In this document: positions 48,901 to 60,900 of the stretch, in pieces
Position numbering within the stretch: position 1 is the first letter of the stretch
How the letters are laid out: the number at the start of each line of letters is the position of its first letter
Assembly (NCBI GenBank): GCA_023055505.1
Contig: JALIRH010000002.1
Span: forward strand, 55,486,733 to 55,550,732
Source of the DNA: Callipepla californica brunnescens
Lineage: Eukaryota; Chordata; Aves; Galliformes; Odontophoridae
Direction: 5' to 3'
DNA: 64,000 bases
Translations under genes and position numbers: made by a program
Notes under the pieces: generated by a model
What the model was told of the DNA's origin: nothing
The model's database searches: none
The model's input: only the letters and a program-made list of their open reading frames with translations

Positions 48901-51900
48901 GGGAAACCAATATCCTAGCCTAGTATTGACTTCCAGGGCACTTTTATGAAAGTTTTTCTGAGGCAGATTGATATCTCCCACAAAAAGCCAGGGCTGATGT
49001 GTTTCAGAAGTGAGCTTAAATGCCTTTTTCCTTCCAGGCTTTTGATTAAAAGCTCTCCAGTGAACCCAAATAAAAGGGAAAACTTGACAAGGTTCCTCAA
49101 ACTGCATCTCAGCAGCCCACATGAGAGAGACCTGGAACTGAGTGATCTTTGAGGTCCCTTCCAACCCAAGCCATTCTGTGTCAGGTGAAAACCTGACTTG
49201 CCAGGAATTGCAGTCTAGCATGCTTTGTGGAACATCTGCTTCTCTCTTTAAGTCTTGGAGGCAGAGCCTACCAGTGACCCAGGTGCTGTGATCCCTTGGC
49301 TCCTGAGAAGATCCTCAGCACTTCATAAAATCACAGCATTCAGGAGATGTCTCCGTAAAGAAGGATGAAAGACTGGAACTCCACTAAAGCTGTGGGCATG
49401 GAAAACTTGCCAGGCCTTGGGCCTCGGCACTATCAGCTGTTTCCTAAAAAGTAACTTAACACAGTTCTTTCTTATTCATATGTGGAAATATAAATGACTG
49501 AGGGTGTATCTGCATCAGCTCCTCCTCTTTGATATGTGCAACTGTTGTGGTGCAGCCAAGTTTAGTATCCAAGGTGTTTCTTTGCCTCCTTTCCCCTGCT
49601 CTTTTGTAAAATCAGAAGGACACCAGTGCACTCACCGTCAGCTACTACATTTTGTATACCTTACCTTCTTTTGCAAGCTGCAGCAAATAGCTTCCAAGGT
49701 CATTAACACTGTGGCTGGCAAAGTAGTTGTAATACTGAAAGACTGTAATGATCTCTGAGGACATGGTGGAGTAGAGGACGGGCTCTGTCCGGTCCAGAAT
49801 CTGAGATACCAGGATTCGGAAAACTGCAGGCACCAAGGACAAAAGGATGTGTTAGTGAGAACACAGGCTGCTGGCATTCCTGCCCAGGTGTGTGGCATGC
49901 AGAAAGTGAGCCTGAGCATGTCCTGGAGGTTAGCAGGAAATCCTGCCCTGGGTGGGCATCTGCACTCTGAGCAAGCTACCCTGTTCCTGCCCAGGGAGAG
50001 CTAGTCAATGGAGCTGGGAGTTTGACAAGTGGTACATCCAACCTTAGTACTCTGTAAAATTGAGAGGATTCCTACTGCACTGCATCACTTTCTAATCTGT
50101 ATTTGGGAATGCACTGTCCAATTACCTCGTACACCTTTAAACAATGATTTCTTTTCACTTTTGTCTCCGATCCCGATCTGATTATTTCAGGCCAAAATTG
50201 TTCCAAGAATTGTTGTGTCAGTTTTCAAATCACATCTTGGAGCCATGCCCAAGCAGACCTCCAAGGGATTGGAAAACAAAGCCATGAAAGCTGAGTAAAG
50301 CCCGGTACAAAACTGTTCTCCGTTCTGATGACAAATAACTTTTTCTGCAGCAGGAGGTACCTGTTTCTGCAAGCCCCGGACATTCCTCATTCACAGTGGC
50401 GGCAAAATTGATATCCAGCTGCTTCATCATCCTGTCTGCAGACGTGTGATAGACTCCTGAAGGACCAGTACACTTCATCCAGAAAGCCAGCAGCGACAGC
50501 TTCTTGTGGAACTCTGGGATTGCTGAAGAAGACAGAATGAATGGTGAAACAAAGCTGTGTGCGGTGCACTGTCTTCCTGAAGGGAAATGTGATAGGTGTG
50601 GAGGATGTCCACTCCACCTCACTGATAGAAGGTAGGTCACCCCGTGCCCACTTCCTGCGGGTCAGGCAGGATAAGGATCAGTACAGCCCCTTCTCACCTA
50701 TTTATTTCTGTATAGCAGCACCTAGAATAAGGCGAGGCTGGATCAGGCCCTGGGCAATCTGATCTAGCTGTGGTGTCCCTGTTCATTGCAGGGGAGTTGG
50801 ACTAGATGGCCTTCAGAGGTCCCTTCCAACTCTAAAAACTCTATGATTCTAAGGAATTAAGGTCCCTGACCAGCTATAGTGACTGCTACATCTGTCTGTG
50901 AGTTGTCTCCCGCTGAGGTGGCACCCCCTGCAGTCATGGTGGTTGTTTCAGCAGGCTCAATGTCCAAACCAGCCCTGTTGGGAGGAAGAGCCCTAATGCA
51001 TCTCTTACCATCAGTAAGGGAGGTGATGCTTCCCAAGTTCTCAGTGCTGATCTCCGCAATGTTCTCCATTACAAGAGTCTGCCTAGACAGCTTATCAAGG
51101 AGGTCTCTTGTCACAAATGGTGTTTTACTGGAGAAGACAATTTGCTAATGGGGACAAGATGGAAAGGAAGAAAAGGAGTCATTTTGAAACCTCAAAACAA
51201 AATGTAAACCTGTGAAACACCTGGCACCTGAAGAAATGCAATGGAAAATTCTTTGTCTGGAATTATCAAGTATTTCTTGTTGCTCTGCTGTTTTGGCTCT
51301 GATCCCCCGCCCAGCTGCCTGTGTTTGTTTGGTGCTTTCCCATGGCCAATACTCCCTGCTGCTGACATCTGCATTTCCTTCAGCAGTCCAACATCATTCA
51401 TATCAAACCTGGACAGAGTTCAAGCCTGCCTCCCTCAGCTGCATATTTACTGTGTGCTCTTGCATTTGAGCCAAAACCTCCCTTTTTCTCATACTTGTGA
51501 GTCAGCAGAGTGTCCAGCCCAGTGCTAAAGGTACTGGAATTAGAGTTGCTCTGCTTTGTTCCAGTGGGCTTCCGGAAAAAAAAATGTTGATTTCTAATGT
51601 TGAAGAGTCTGCTCCAAAATGCAGTGACTGTTGTGGTGGGGAGTAAGGAATATCAGGAGAGGCTCCCACTGCCACTACAGCCACTCGCTGGCCTTGCCGA
51701 ACCATTTACACCCACAAAAATGTAAAAACAATGCACAAACGAGCCGAGCTCAGTACCTGGATGAGCTGTGTGCAGTACTGCAAGTGCTTAACTATGGTTA
51801 TATCGAGGCTGTCGCTTCCTGTGGTCAGGGGCAGAGGGCTGCCAGCAACGCTGGTGCCCACCCCTGTGTCCTCGGTCAGGGCTTCACTGAGGTGGCCCCT

Positions 51901-54900
51901 GGCTTCGGGATGCTCAGTCCTGTAACTGCAGAGGGAGGAGGAGATCAGTGTGGGGCTGCAGCTGCCGGGGTAGACAGACACACGCTCACTCAGAAACGGG
52001 CAACGAGCACAGAGCAGAGCTGAAAGCAGCGCCCTGGGACCACACAGCCCTCAGAAAGCCAGAAATGTGGGGATGAAAGCATCATGTCACACAGCAGTGG
52101 TACTATGGCTGGGACAGGCCTTGAGCAACATGGTGTCTGCACCAGCAAGTCTCTATAACCTTGCTGTCACATAGAGGCTCAAACGCTGAGAGCAAACACC
52201 CATCTATCAATAAATCATCTCAGACATTAGTCTGTAAGAAGCAGCATTACAATTTGTGTCTGTACTGAGTACTGAGCTGCTGAAAGCACATCTAGACTAG
52301 CAGCATCTTCCTGGTGCCAAATTTCATGGTCATCACAGAAGGAAAACCACTGCTGGAATAAGGGACATGATATTTTCATAGGCTGTTTTAGGCACGCTGT
52401 GTACAGCTTAGTTTGCCAGTAGTTTCTCTCAGAGCATAAAGCTGTTCTCACTGTGTTTTAAATCATTATTTCCAACTTTGTCTTGCACAAATACGAAGCC
52501 CAAGGTCAGTCCCCAGACTGCAAGTGTGCTTGGCTGTGGATCAAGGAGCGTCAGCGCCTGCGATCCATTTCACTTGAGTCACACGCAGCTGAAAGTGGAA
52601 GTAGGAATCCACGCTGTCTGGGATGAGCCCAGAGGGAAAAATGAGGTTTTAAGATTTCAGTTAGGTTCCAAGTTAGTTTACAACTAACTTCAATTTCTTC
52701 TGCTTCAGTTAAACTTATGCTGAAGTGCCTGCTTAAAGCCAAATCTTTAAATCTATGGCCTAAGCTCAGAATGCCAGAGCAGCAAGCAACACCATTTCCT
52801 GAGCTTTTTCTTCCCACCACGTCTCAGCCTGGGAAGAGGCAATACAGTGAAATGATGGGAACTGAACGGTTGTTGCTTGTTTTCACTCAGCATTGTTTTG
52901 AACAGGCCACGATAAGGTGTGAGAAGTACAGCTCCCCTGTTGGAAAGCACAGGGGCTGAGGGAGCTGCGCTCTCTTTTTCCTTTTTCTTTCCAACCCTAG
53001 AGCCACACATGGGCAGTGCTAAGGAAGCAGATGTGCTTTTAGGATCTAATGATTGAAACACAGCGTCTTATGGACACACAACAATGGCAAACCACAACAC
53101 AAAACAACACAGCTCTTTTTTTTTTTTCTCTTTTTTTCTTTTTCTTTTTCCTCAAAAAGACCAGAAGTGATGAAAGAAGGGCAGGTAACACGCAGGGCCA
53201 TGGACAGAGTACCAGTCATCACTCTTACATTCCAAAGGAAACCTACACCATGCTGCTTAAATCTGGCCCTGTGTTATTGTTATTGACAAGCTTAATCCAC
53301 TGCAAAGACTCATTCGGCTAGAGAGAAAAGACAAAGGGAGGGGGGAAAAACCACAGAGGAATTAGTAATTACATCCAAGGAAAGCCAGGTCCAAACCTTT
53401 GTCAAGGAAGAGGCTCTGCCAGTATCAATGACAGTTTAATTGAATTCACCCGTCTCTTTTGGGGGCAGACTGTGCATATTTGAACAGGAAAAGATTATCC
53501 TGGAAGCTAAAGATTTGGTACGCAGCAGCCACCGGAAACCCTCTGACCCTATAAACTCCTCCAGGATTTGTCAGTCTTCCTTGAATAATGTGTGCACCGG
53601 GATCCTCTGTTAGCGACAAAGAGCTGGGGTATCGGTTTGGCTCAAGCACAGCTGGCAGTTGCTGCAAACTTACCTATTCTTCTCAATCTCAGTATCTGAA
53701 AATACCGAGTCTGCACCTCCTCCACCATTACAAACCTCCTCACCACCACCATCCTCATCATCAAAGTCAGAGGTGTTCAGGAAATCAAAGCTTTCTAAAG
53801 CACTTTCAACTGTTAGACTTAAACTGGAGGACCTGCTTCGGCTTACTGCCGGCTTGCACTGCAAAGGCAGAATGAACCAATGAAAACCCCACACATTAGC
53901 TACTACTGAAAGAAAAAAAAATAGAGGATAAAGCTTAACATTTTCAAATTCTTCATTTTATTTATTATACTTCATTCTACTGGGTATTTCATTTCAAACC
54001 TTCATATTCATAGCATACACAATCAAAACTTGGGAACTGGAAAATCCTTCCCTTCCTCCTCCCCTCCCCATCCTACCTCCTCTTCTGCCCAAAGAGAAGA
54101 GCTGCAGAGGCAAAAAGCATCACGTTTTATAGAAAGGATGAGTACATCTCAAGTCCAAGTGACACAGATTTCAATATGCTCCAAAAGGAGAGATGGCAAT
54201 TAGAACACTGGAAGTTGAAAAGGAAAGGCACGTTGCATAATGGCTGTTAGAGGTACAGAAGCTGATCTGTATGAAAATATATATACAATGACACTCCTGA
54301 ATGTATTCCAGATGTAACTCCAATGAAGCTTAGCAATACTAGTCCCATATCTGCTGATCTATACATGTGATGGATGAGAGAGGACTTCTGTGGCCGTCAA
54401 AGCCACATAGCTTATCAAGGAAATACTAATCATGCACTGACTTCTTAGGTGACAGAAAAAGGCAGCATTCTAACCTGCAAACCAACAGTACCTAGAGAGC
54501 GAGGAAGTCGTCCTATCTCACGTCTAGGATGAAATATGACGGAGGACTTGATAGTGCTGCAGGAAGTACCAAAGCCCTGGTTACATGTGGTGGTTCATCC
54601 AGGCGTGCCCATAGACTCACTGCCAAGGTTACTTTGCCAGGGCAAATATTGATCAGCAGCCGGAGTTGTCTTGACTTCTGCACCTCATGCACTGTGTGAC
54701 CACTGATGCAGGTCCAAAGCTGCTTCTTCCAGTTCCAAGTAAAAGCCAGGACTCTGTTTCAGCTTGTGAAAGGAAACAAGCCGGCCTCTGAGCCTGGACT
54801 TGGCTCCTCTTAAAGTTGTCGAAGCTTGCACAGTTTTGCTTCTAGTTTGTTTGCACAAATTGCACGTTAGCATTGATGATACTTGTCACCTTATTAAACT

Positions 54901-57900
54901 GACAGTGCAGTCTTTTACTGTTCAAACACAGACCACAGCACCTCCATTGGGCTGTATTGTGCTTCTGTGGCACAGATGGCTTTAGATGCAACTTCTTTCA
55001 GGGCTTGTAGCACAGCTTCTTCGGGCAAAAGCATCAGCAACACATGGGCTTCATGTTTCTCTGACCATCTGACACGGCCAAGAGAGTTTTCTTCAGCCAC
55101 AGCTGGATTCCAGCTCAGTCTTCTGAGCCCAGCACGGCCACTGGGGATGCTGCATGTCTGCCTGCAAGCTGGTCAACAGCCACACGCAGATGGAAAGCAG
55201 GTCTGGGAGAAGCAGCCATCCCCAGTGTGCAGGGCTCCAGTCAGAACATCTGTCCTCGTGTCTGTCATGTCTGTCCCTTTATGGCTTCTGATAAAAGCAA
55301 TGTGAATGAGCAGTCTCCATTGTTGCTCTGCTGCTTAGACACTCAACTTCGTGGCAGAGCAGCCATGAAGTTGAAAATTAACAGCAACAGTAGCTTTGCC
55401 TGCTTGAAATACTGGAGAAATAGTGCAAAAATCAGGGGCTGCAGACTGTTAAAACACCCACTTGGGGAAGTACTGTGCAGCTGCATACACTGATGGAAAC
55501 AAAGACATTAACAAAGCTGTTGTTTTGGGGTTTTTTTTGTAGAAAGATGAATGCTTCCCTCCTTCCTCCTCAGCCTTGTTTATAAATGATGAGGCTTAAA
55601 TGACTGTCAGACCAACTTGCATATGAATATGAAGCATTTGAAATGATTATTTCCCATGTGATACTATTTGCACAGTAACACATCACCACTTATTATTCAC
55701 AGGGGAGATATGAGTCACAGTGATCAGCAGTCAACATATTAACAGCACGCATACAGAATTCATCACTTCTTTCTAATCTTCAATGTGTTCGGTTTGTCCT
55801 GGCATAAAGACAGGACGTCGTGTTTTAAAAATGCATGGGGGGGGAAGGAAAAAAGCTTGGGAAAAAAGAAAGGAAGGAATGGCCACCTTCGGTAGGATTT
55901 GCGCTTCGAAATCACTTTGGCAGGTTAGAACATTCAGCTGCCATGCCTACATGGCCTGATCCTCAGCTAGTGTAGTTTTACAGAGCTCTGTGTAGTTCAG
56001 CACCAAAGTACACCCACCAAGGATGCGGCCTATGAATTTTAAAGGCAGAAGATTGGCTGTAATCTGATCTCCAGTATGGCACAAATGACATGCTCTCCAG
56101 TGGCTTCTGCAGAGAAAGGCATAATGTAATTAGCCCTCTGCCATCCTAACTTTTTCTCCTTCCCCCAGGTTTCAAATAGATTAAAGGATCTGTTGCTTGA
56201 GCATACAAGGCTACCATCAGTACGCTGCAGATACACGTTTAAAAATAAAACACTGTGAAAGGGTGCTCCAACAGGAGCAAATCTGTTCAGTGATCTCTGA
56301 TTTGATGTTTATGAGGAACAGGAAGAGATTCTACTCGCTCAGATTTCCTTTAGCGCAGTACTTTCCGAAAACGTACTCACTTTTAGGATGTCGTCCAGAT
56401 GCATCACTTCCTGGTCCAGGTCCTGAAACTCTTTGTACTGCTCTTTATGTGGCTCAAGAGCTAAGAGAAGCCCTTGCAAGGCTTCTTCAATGCTTCCATC
56501 GAGGTAAGACTTGTAGCCTTCTGATTCCCCGCTGATGGACCCCTCACACGGCAGCCTCTCTGGGGTCCCAGGCACCTCAGCAGACGTCAGCCTTTTCACC
56601 AGCTGCTTGGTGATGTTGCCCTCATAGGTGTCCAGCTCCACCGGCTTTAGCTCAGAAGCTTCATCTGTGTCCTGCAGGAGAGACACCGGAACGCTCGCCT
56701 CCAGAAAGACACGATCGCTCCCAGCATCGGAGGGCTTTTGGCAAACTGCTGAATGTGCTCTGGGAGCGGCCTTGTTCCCGGTCACTGCTGCCTCTCCCGG
56801 GGATGGCAGGTCCTTGGGCTCAGGAACAGAGTCTCCACAGGAGTCACTGCTGCTGCAGTCTGGGCTCGAGCCCTCAGATGACTTGAGAGCTCGGTGCTCA
56901 GTAGGAGTGGTGGTGATGTCGGGGCTGGAGCTGATGTGAGCAGAGGAGGGCTCTGGCGGGTTGGCAGAGGGCACAGGGTCTTCATAAGGCAGGTCGCCAA
57001 AAGTGAAGGAAAGAGGCCGCTTCTCAGTGGTTGCCGTTCCGTTTTCAAAGACGTCATCGGGCAAGTTTGACTGCAAAGATAATTGAGAAAGAGGGAAAAT
57101 GTCTTTCACGTCTCGTTGGAAAGAAAAAAAAACCAGAATCTGTGTCTGGGAAAGACAAATGCAAGGAAGAAAATTAGAGAAGCAGTCAAGACTTGAAAAA
57201 TGGGAAAATCATTTGAAATCCAACTTGTGCTTTCATCTGGCACAGCTCCTGACTCCTGCAGGATTCTGCCGGGAACCCTAGGGTCGGATTGTCTTTGGTG
57301 CAGGGTAAGCCAAGAGCTCTGGTGAGCATGTCCCATAGCAGCACTGCTTATCTAAGCAAATTGACTCCGACAGCGCTTCCATGGCACTGCCCCACTTCCT
57401 GTGGGAAACTTCCTTCTTGGTGGGCTGCACTTAAGCTATCTTGGCTACATTTTTGTTGTATTTATTTCCTGGCTTCTAAAGTAGCAATCCATAAGCTGTA
57501 AAACAGTCTGTTCAGAAAGTTTCTCCAGTGTCACGTCGTTTTAATGGGGATATGACTGTGCTATTCCTTTCCAGTATAAAATATGCTCTGCGTGTGGCAT
57601 AGATAACTCTGTTGTTGAGCATGAACTATACAGGAGTCACATTCAACATGAATTTAATCCAAAAGGAAAAAGAAGGATTTGTGTGGTGCTGTATTGACCA
57701 GGACACTGATTACTTAGGAAACAAAAACAGCACGTACAGATCCAAAAATGATATCATATATACACTCCAAACTGATAATCAGCACATACATATGTTCACC
57801 TCTGGCTCACCTATGGGCACACTCACTGCTGGTTGTCTACCTGACCTCACTGCCCATCTGACCTACAGATTTTGCCTTAATTATTGTCTCACATTAAACT

Positions 57901-60900
57901 CTTCTTACTGCACGCTGGAGAGGGTTAGAATATTTCTGCTGGCTCTTTTCCTGCTATCAGGTTTGAAGCATCTCAAATCCTTCTAATTACTTAACACCAT
58001 TTTTAGAACAGAAAGAAAGGCAAAAAGTGGTAAGGAGGGGAAGTACAAGAACCTGCCTGGAGCAAGAATGTAATAAATCAAAGCCTGAAAGTTCACACTG
58101 ATGGGCACTGAAGCAAATTTCAGCCTTCACTACTTGGCAAACTCATGCAAAAGCATAGCACAGATGAACAACAACTAGTATTTTGCTGACAATTTGCTGG
58201 AAGGAACTATAGGCACTCACATGCTGGCAAGGTACTCACGGATAAAACATCCAAAATTTGCATCATTTTCCCAGCAGCTTTTTTCCTAAATGCAACGATA
58301 CTCTAAGATTTACTTCTTTCCCCTCACGAGTATGCTTTCAACCTCTCCTTTACTGCTGAAAGTGTATAACAGCAGCAAATGTATAACACCAATCAGTGTG
58401 GCACGCCACTTTTAAGAACGGCATTTTTAAGAACACCATATCAGCTTGTGCTCCTGCCCTGCACTCCCCCCTCAGATCATTATCCCCGGAGAAACTGAGA
58501 GGAACTTTGCTTTACCACAAGCAGCACAGGCTCACATGCACTCTCCCCTGCCAGCAGTCAGCAAAATAAGCAAGTTGCACCAGAGAGCAGCACACGGAGC
58601 ATGCATGGGAATGGAGATGCCACACAGGGACTGAAACTCCTTCAGCACACAGATACCAGGACTCACATATAGCTCTAGCCCCGCTTTTGGGCTTAGCCTG
58701 AGCGATGGCAGATCACTAAAAGAGCGACTGCGCCGAAGCTTGTCAAAGAAAGTGTCTTGCAGAGCATCTAGTATTGCCAACTTTGGCCTGTCTTGCAGAG
58801 GGTGCAGCCATTTCTTCAACAGTTAAAAGCAAACACAGTGTGAGGAAGGGCAGGTTCACTGAAGGCTTTGTAGCAGAGTATTTAAATGAAAGGCATGCGA
58901 CTTAGCACTTGTAAAATACATATCTATGGACGGCCTATTCAGCTTAGCACACAGTCCTTTCTGACAGAATTTGTTTCGGGCAAAATGTAAGACCACCTTA
59001 GGATCTTTTTCTGAGCACGGGATACATTTGAAACACTAGTGCTGCAACAGCTGCTTAACCACTGCTATGGGAAGGACATTTTACACAGATCACTCAAGTG
59101 TCAGGCAAGAAGTCAGGCAAGCCATTTAGCATGCCAGGACCACCGTCACCTTCTTTGAGGATTAGCAGCTAGAAATGCACTGCTTTGTAAGTATTTCTAA
59201 GGGTAACTTGCTGACACCAGGGGAAAAAAAAATCACAGACATGGAAAGCAATGAAGCTTTTGCAGTGTTTGAACTGTGCTAGGGTTTCTCATTACATAAA
59301 CATGCAGCTGAGGAGGGCTTACAAAGAACGAGTGGTCCTTGAAGGTTGGTGTCTCTGGAGTGCCTTGGCTGTACATGGACATTCTCCTCTGGAGAGCAGA
59401 GGCCTTGCTCACGTTTCCCGCTGAGGGGGTCAGGTCTTCCACATCAAAGGGGCTGCAGGCACACAGGCAGAAAAAATATGTATATTGTTGCGATGGAGAA
59501 GGAATTTCAGGAACACAGAAAGGATTATGTGAAAAGGGTGTTTATTAGCACATCAAAACTGAGGTGGCATTTTTTTAACTGAGGCGTTTAAAAGAAAATG
59601 CTGCTAATTAAGCAGCAGGCTCTGAAGGGCAGTTTTTGCTTCCAATAAAAGCATTCTATTCTCAGAAATCATTTATGCAGCACTGCCTGCTTCTCACATG
59701 AAGTGCACTCTTGGAGTAGAGTTGACAAGGGGCATACATGATAACGGGGAAGGTGCTCAGCAGAGTTAACAGTAGCCAATAGAGACGTTGTATTATAAAG
59801 GAAATCAGATGCTGCTATTGCTGGCTTCTTTTTTATTGCGTTATAAGAAACAGCATGCATACAAATTAAATGCACATTTACCTATTTCATTAAAACACAT
59901 GGAGAACTGGGGCTGAAATGAAATGTTGTCAGCCTACCCATGCTTACCACTGCAAACAGACAGTGCTAAACTTCCTACTGCATTCAGGCCCTGTATGAAG
60001 TCCACTAAAGCCAGCTTTTAAACTATGTTTTTTCCCCACAAAGAGTGAAGAGACAATGTTGATAAACCTCTTCTGTGTGACTGATTTTTGTTTATTTATT
60101 TTTAAACAGCCACTTGACCCAGAGACCATCCAACCAGTTCTACTTACTACCAGGTGATTTCAAGGTTCAGCTTGATTGTACCGAGGTCATTAATGTCTAC
60201 TGCAACCACCTGAGGCCGAGCTGCAAACAGGTCTTTTGTTTCACAAGTAACGCTTCCTACAAGGATGTGAGTAGCAAGTCCCTTCACTTCTGTGACCTAT
60301 AAGCGAGAAAAAACACAACAGGACATCCAGGACTGTGCAAGGTACTGTAATTCCTCACAAGGAATGGTTTTGGTGTTTTATTTCTGGTCTGAGCTTCTTG
60401 CTAAAAGGCTTTTAAAATATGACTATATTTATTGCATCTTCGTTACTTAGGAGACGGTGAAGATTTATTTTCTCTCTTTACAAATGTATAACTGCATCCA
60501 ATCATGCTTAGAAAATGCAAGCACGTATCTTGTATGTTTCATTTATGGCTTCTATCGGTGTCAGAAGAGAACAAGCATGCTGGGTCAGACCAAGGACCAT
60601 CCTGCATTTTATTTGTTCTTTAGCAGTGACTGTATGCAGGGTATGAGGGAATGGCAGTAGCACACACAGCTTATTTGGTGTTGTTCCATCTAATTTTCTC
60701 TCAGCAATGGGCAAATTTCATATCAGGACATCTCCTCATGAGGCCTGCCTACCTAGTAACTCCTAAGGGGGCTCATGTCTCTGGATTTGTTTCTTGTCGC
60801 TCTGAACCTGTGTAATCCTTGCATCTACAATAGTGTTTGGTGAGGATTTGCACAAAACTAGTAGGGAAGAATCCCTCATAAACCGTGTATGTATTTACAG

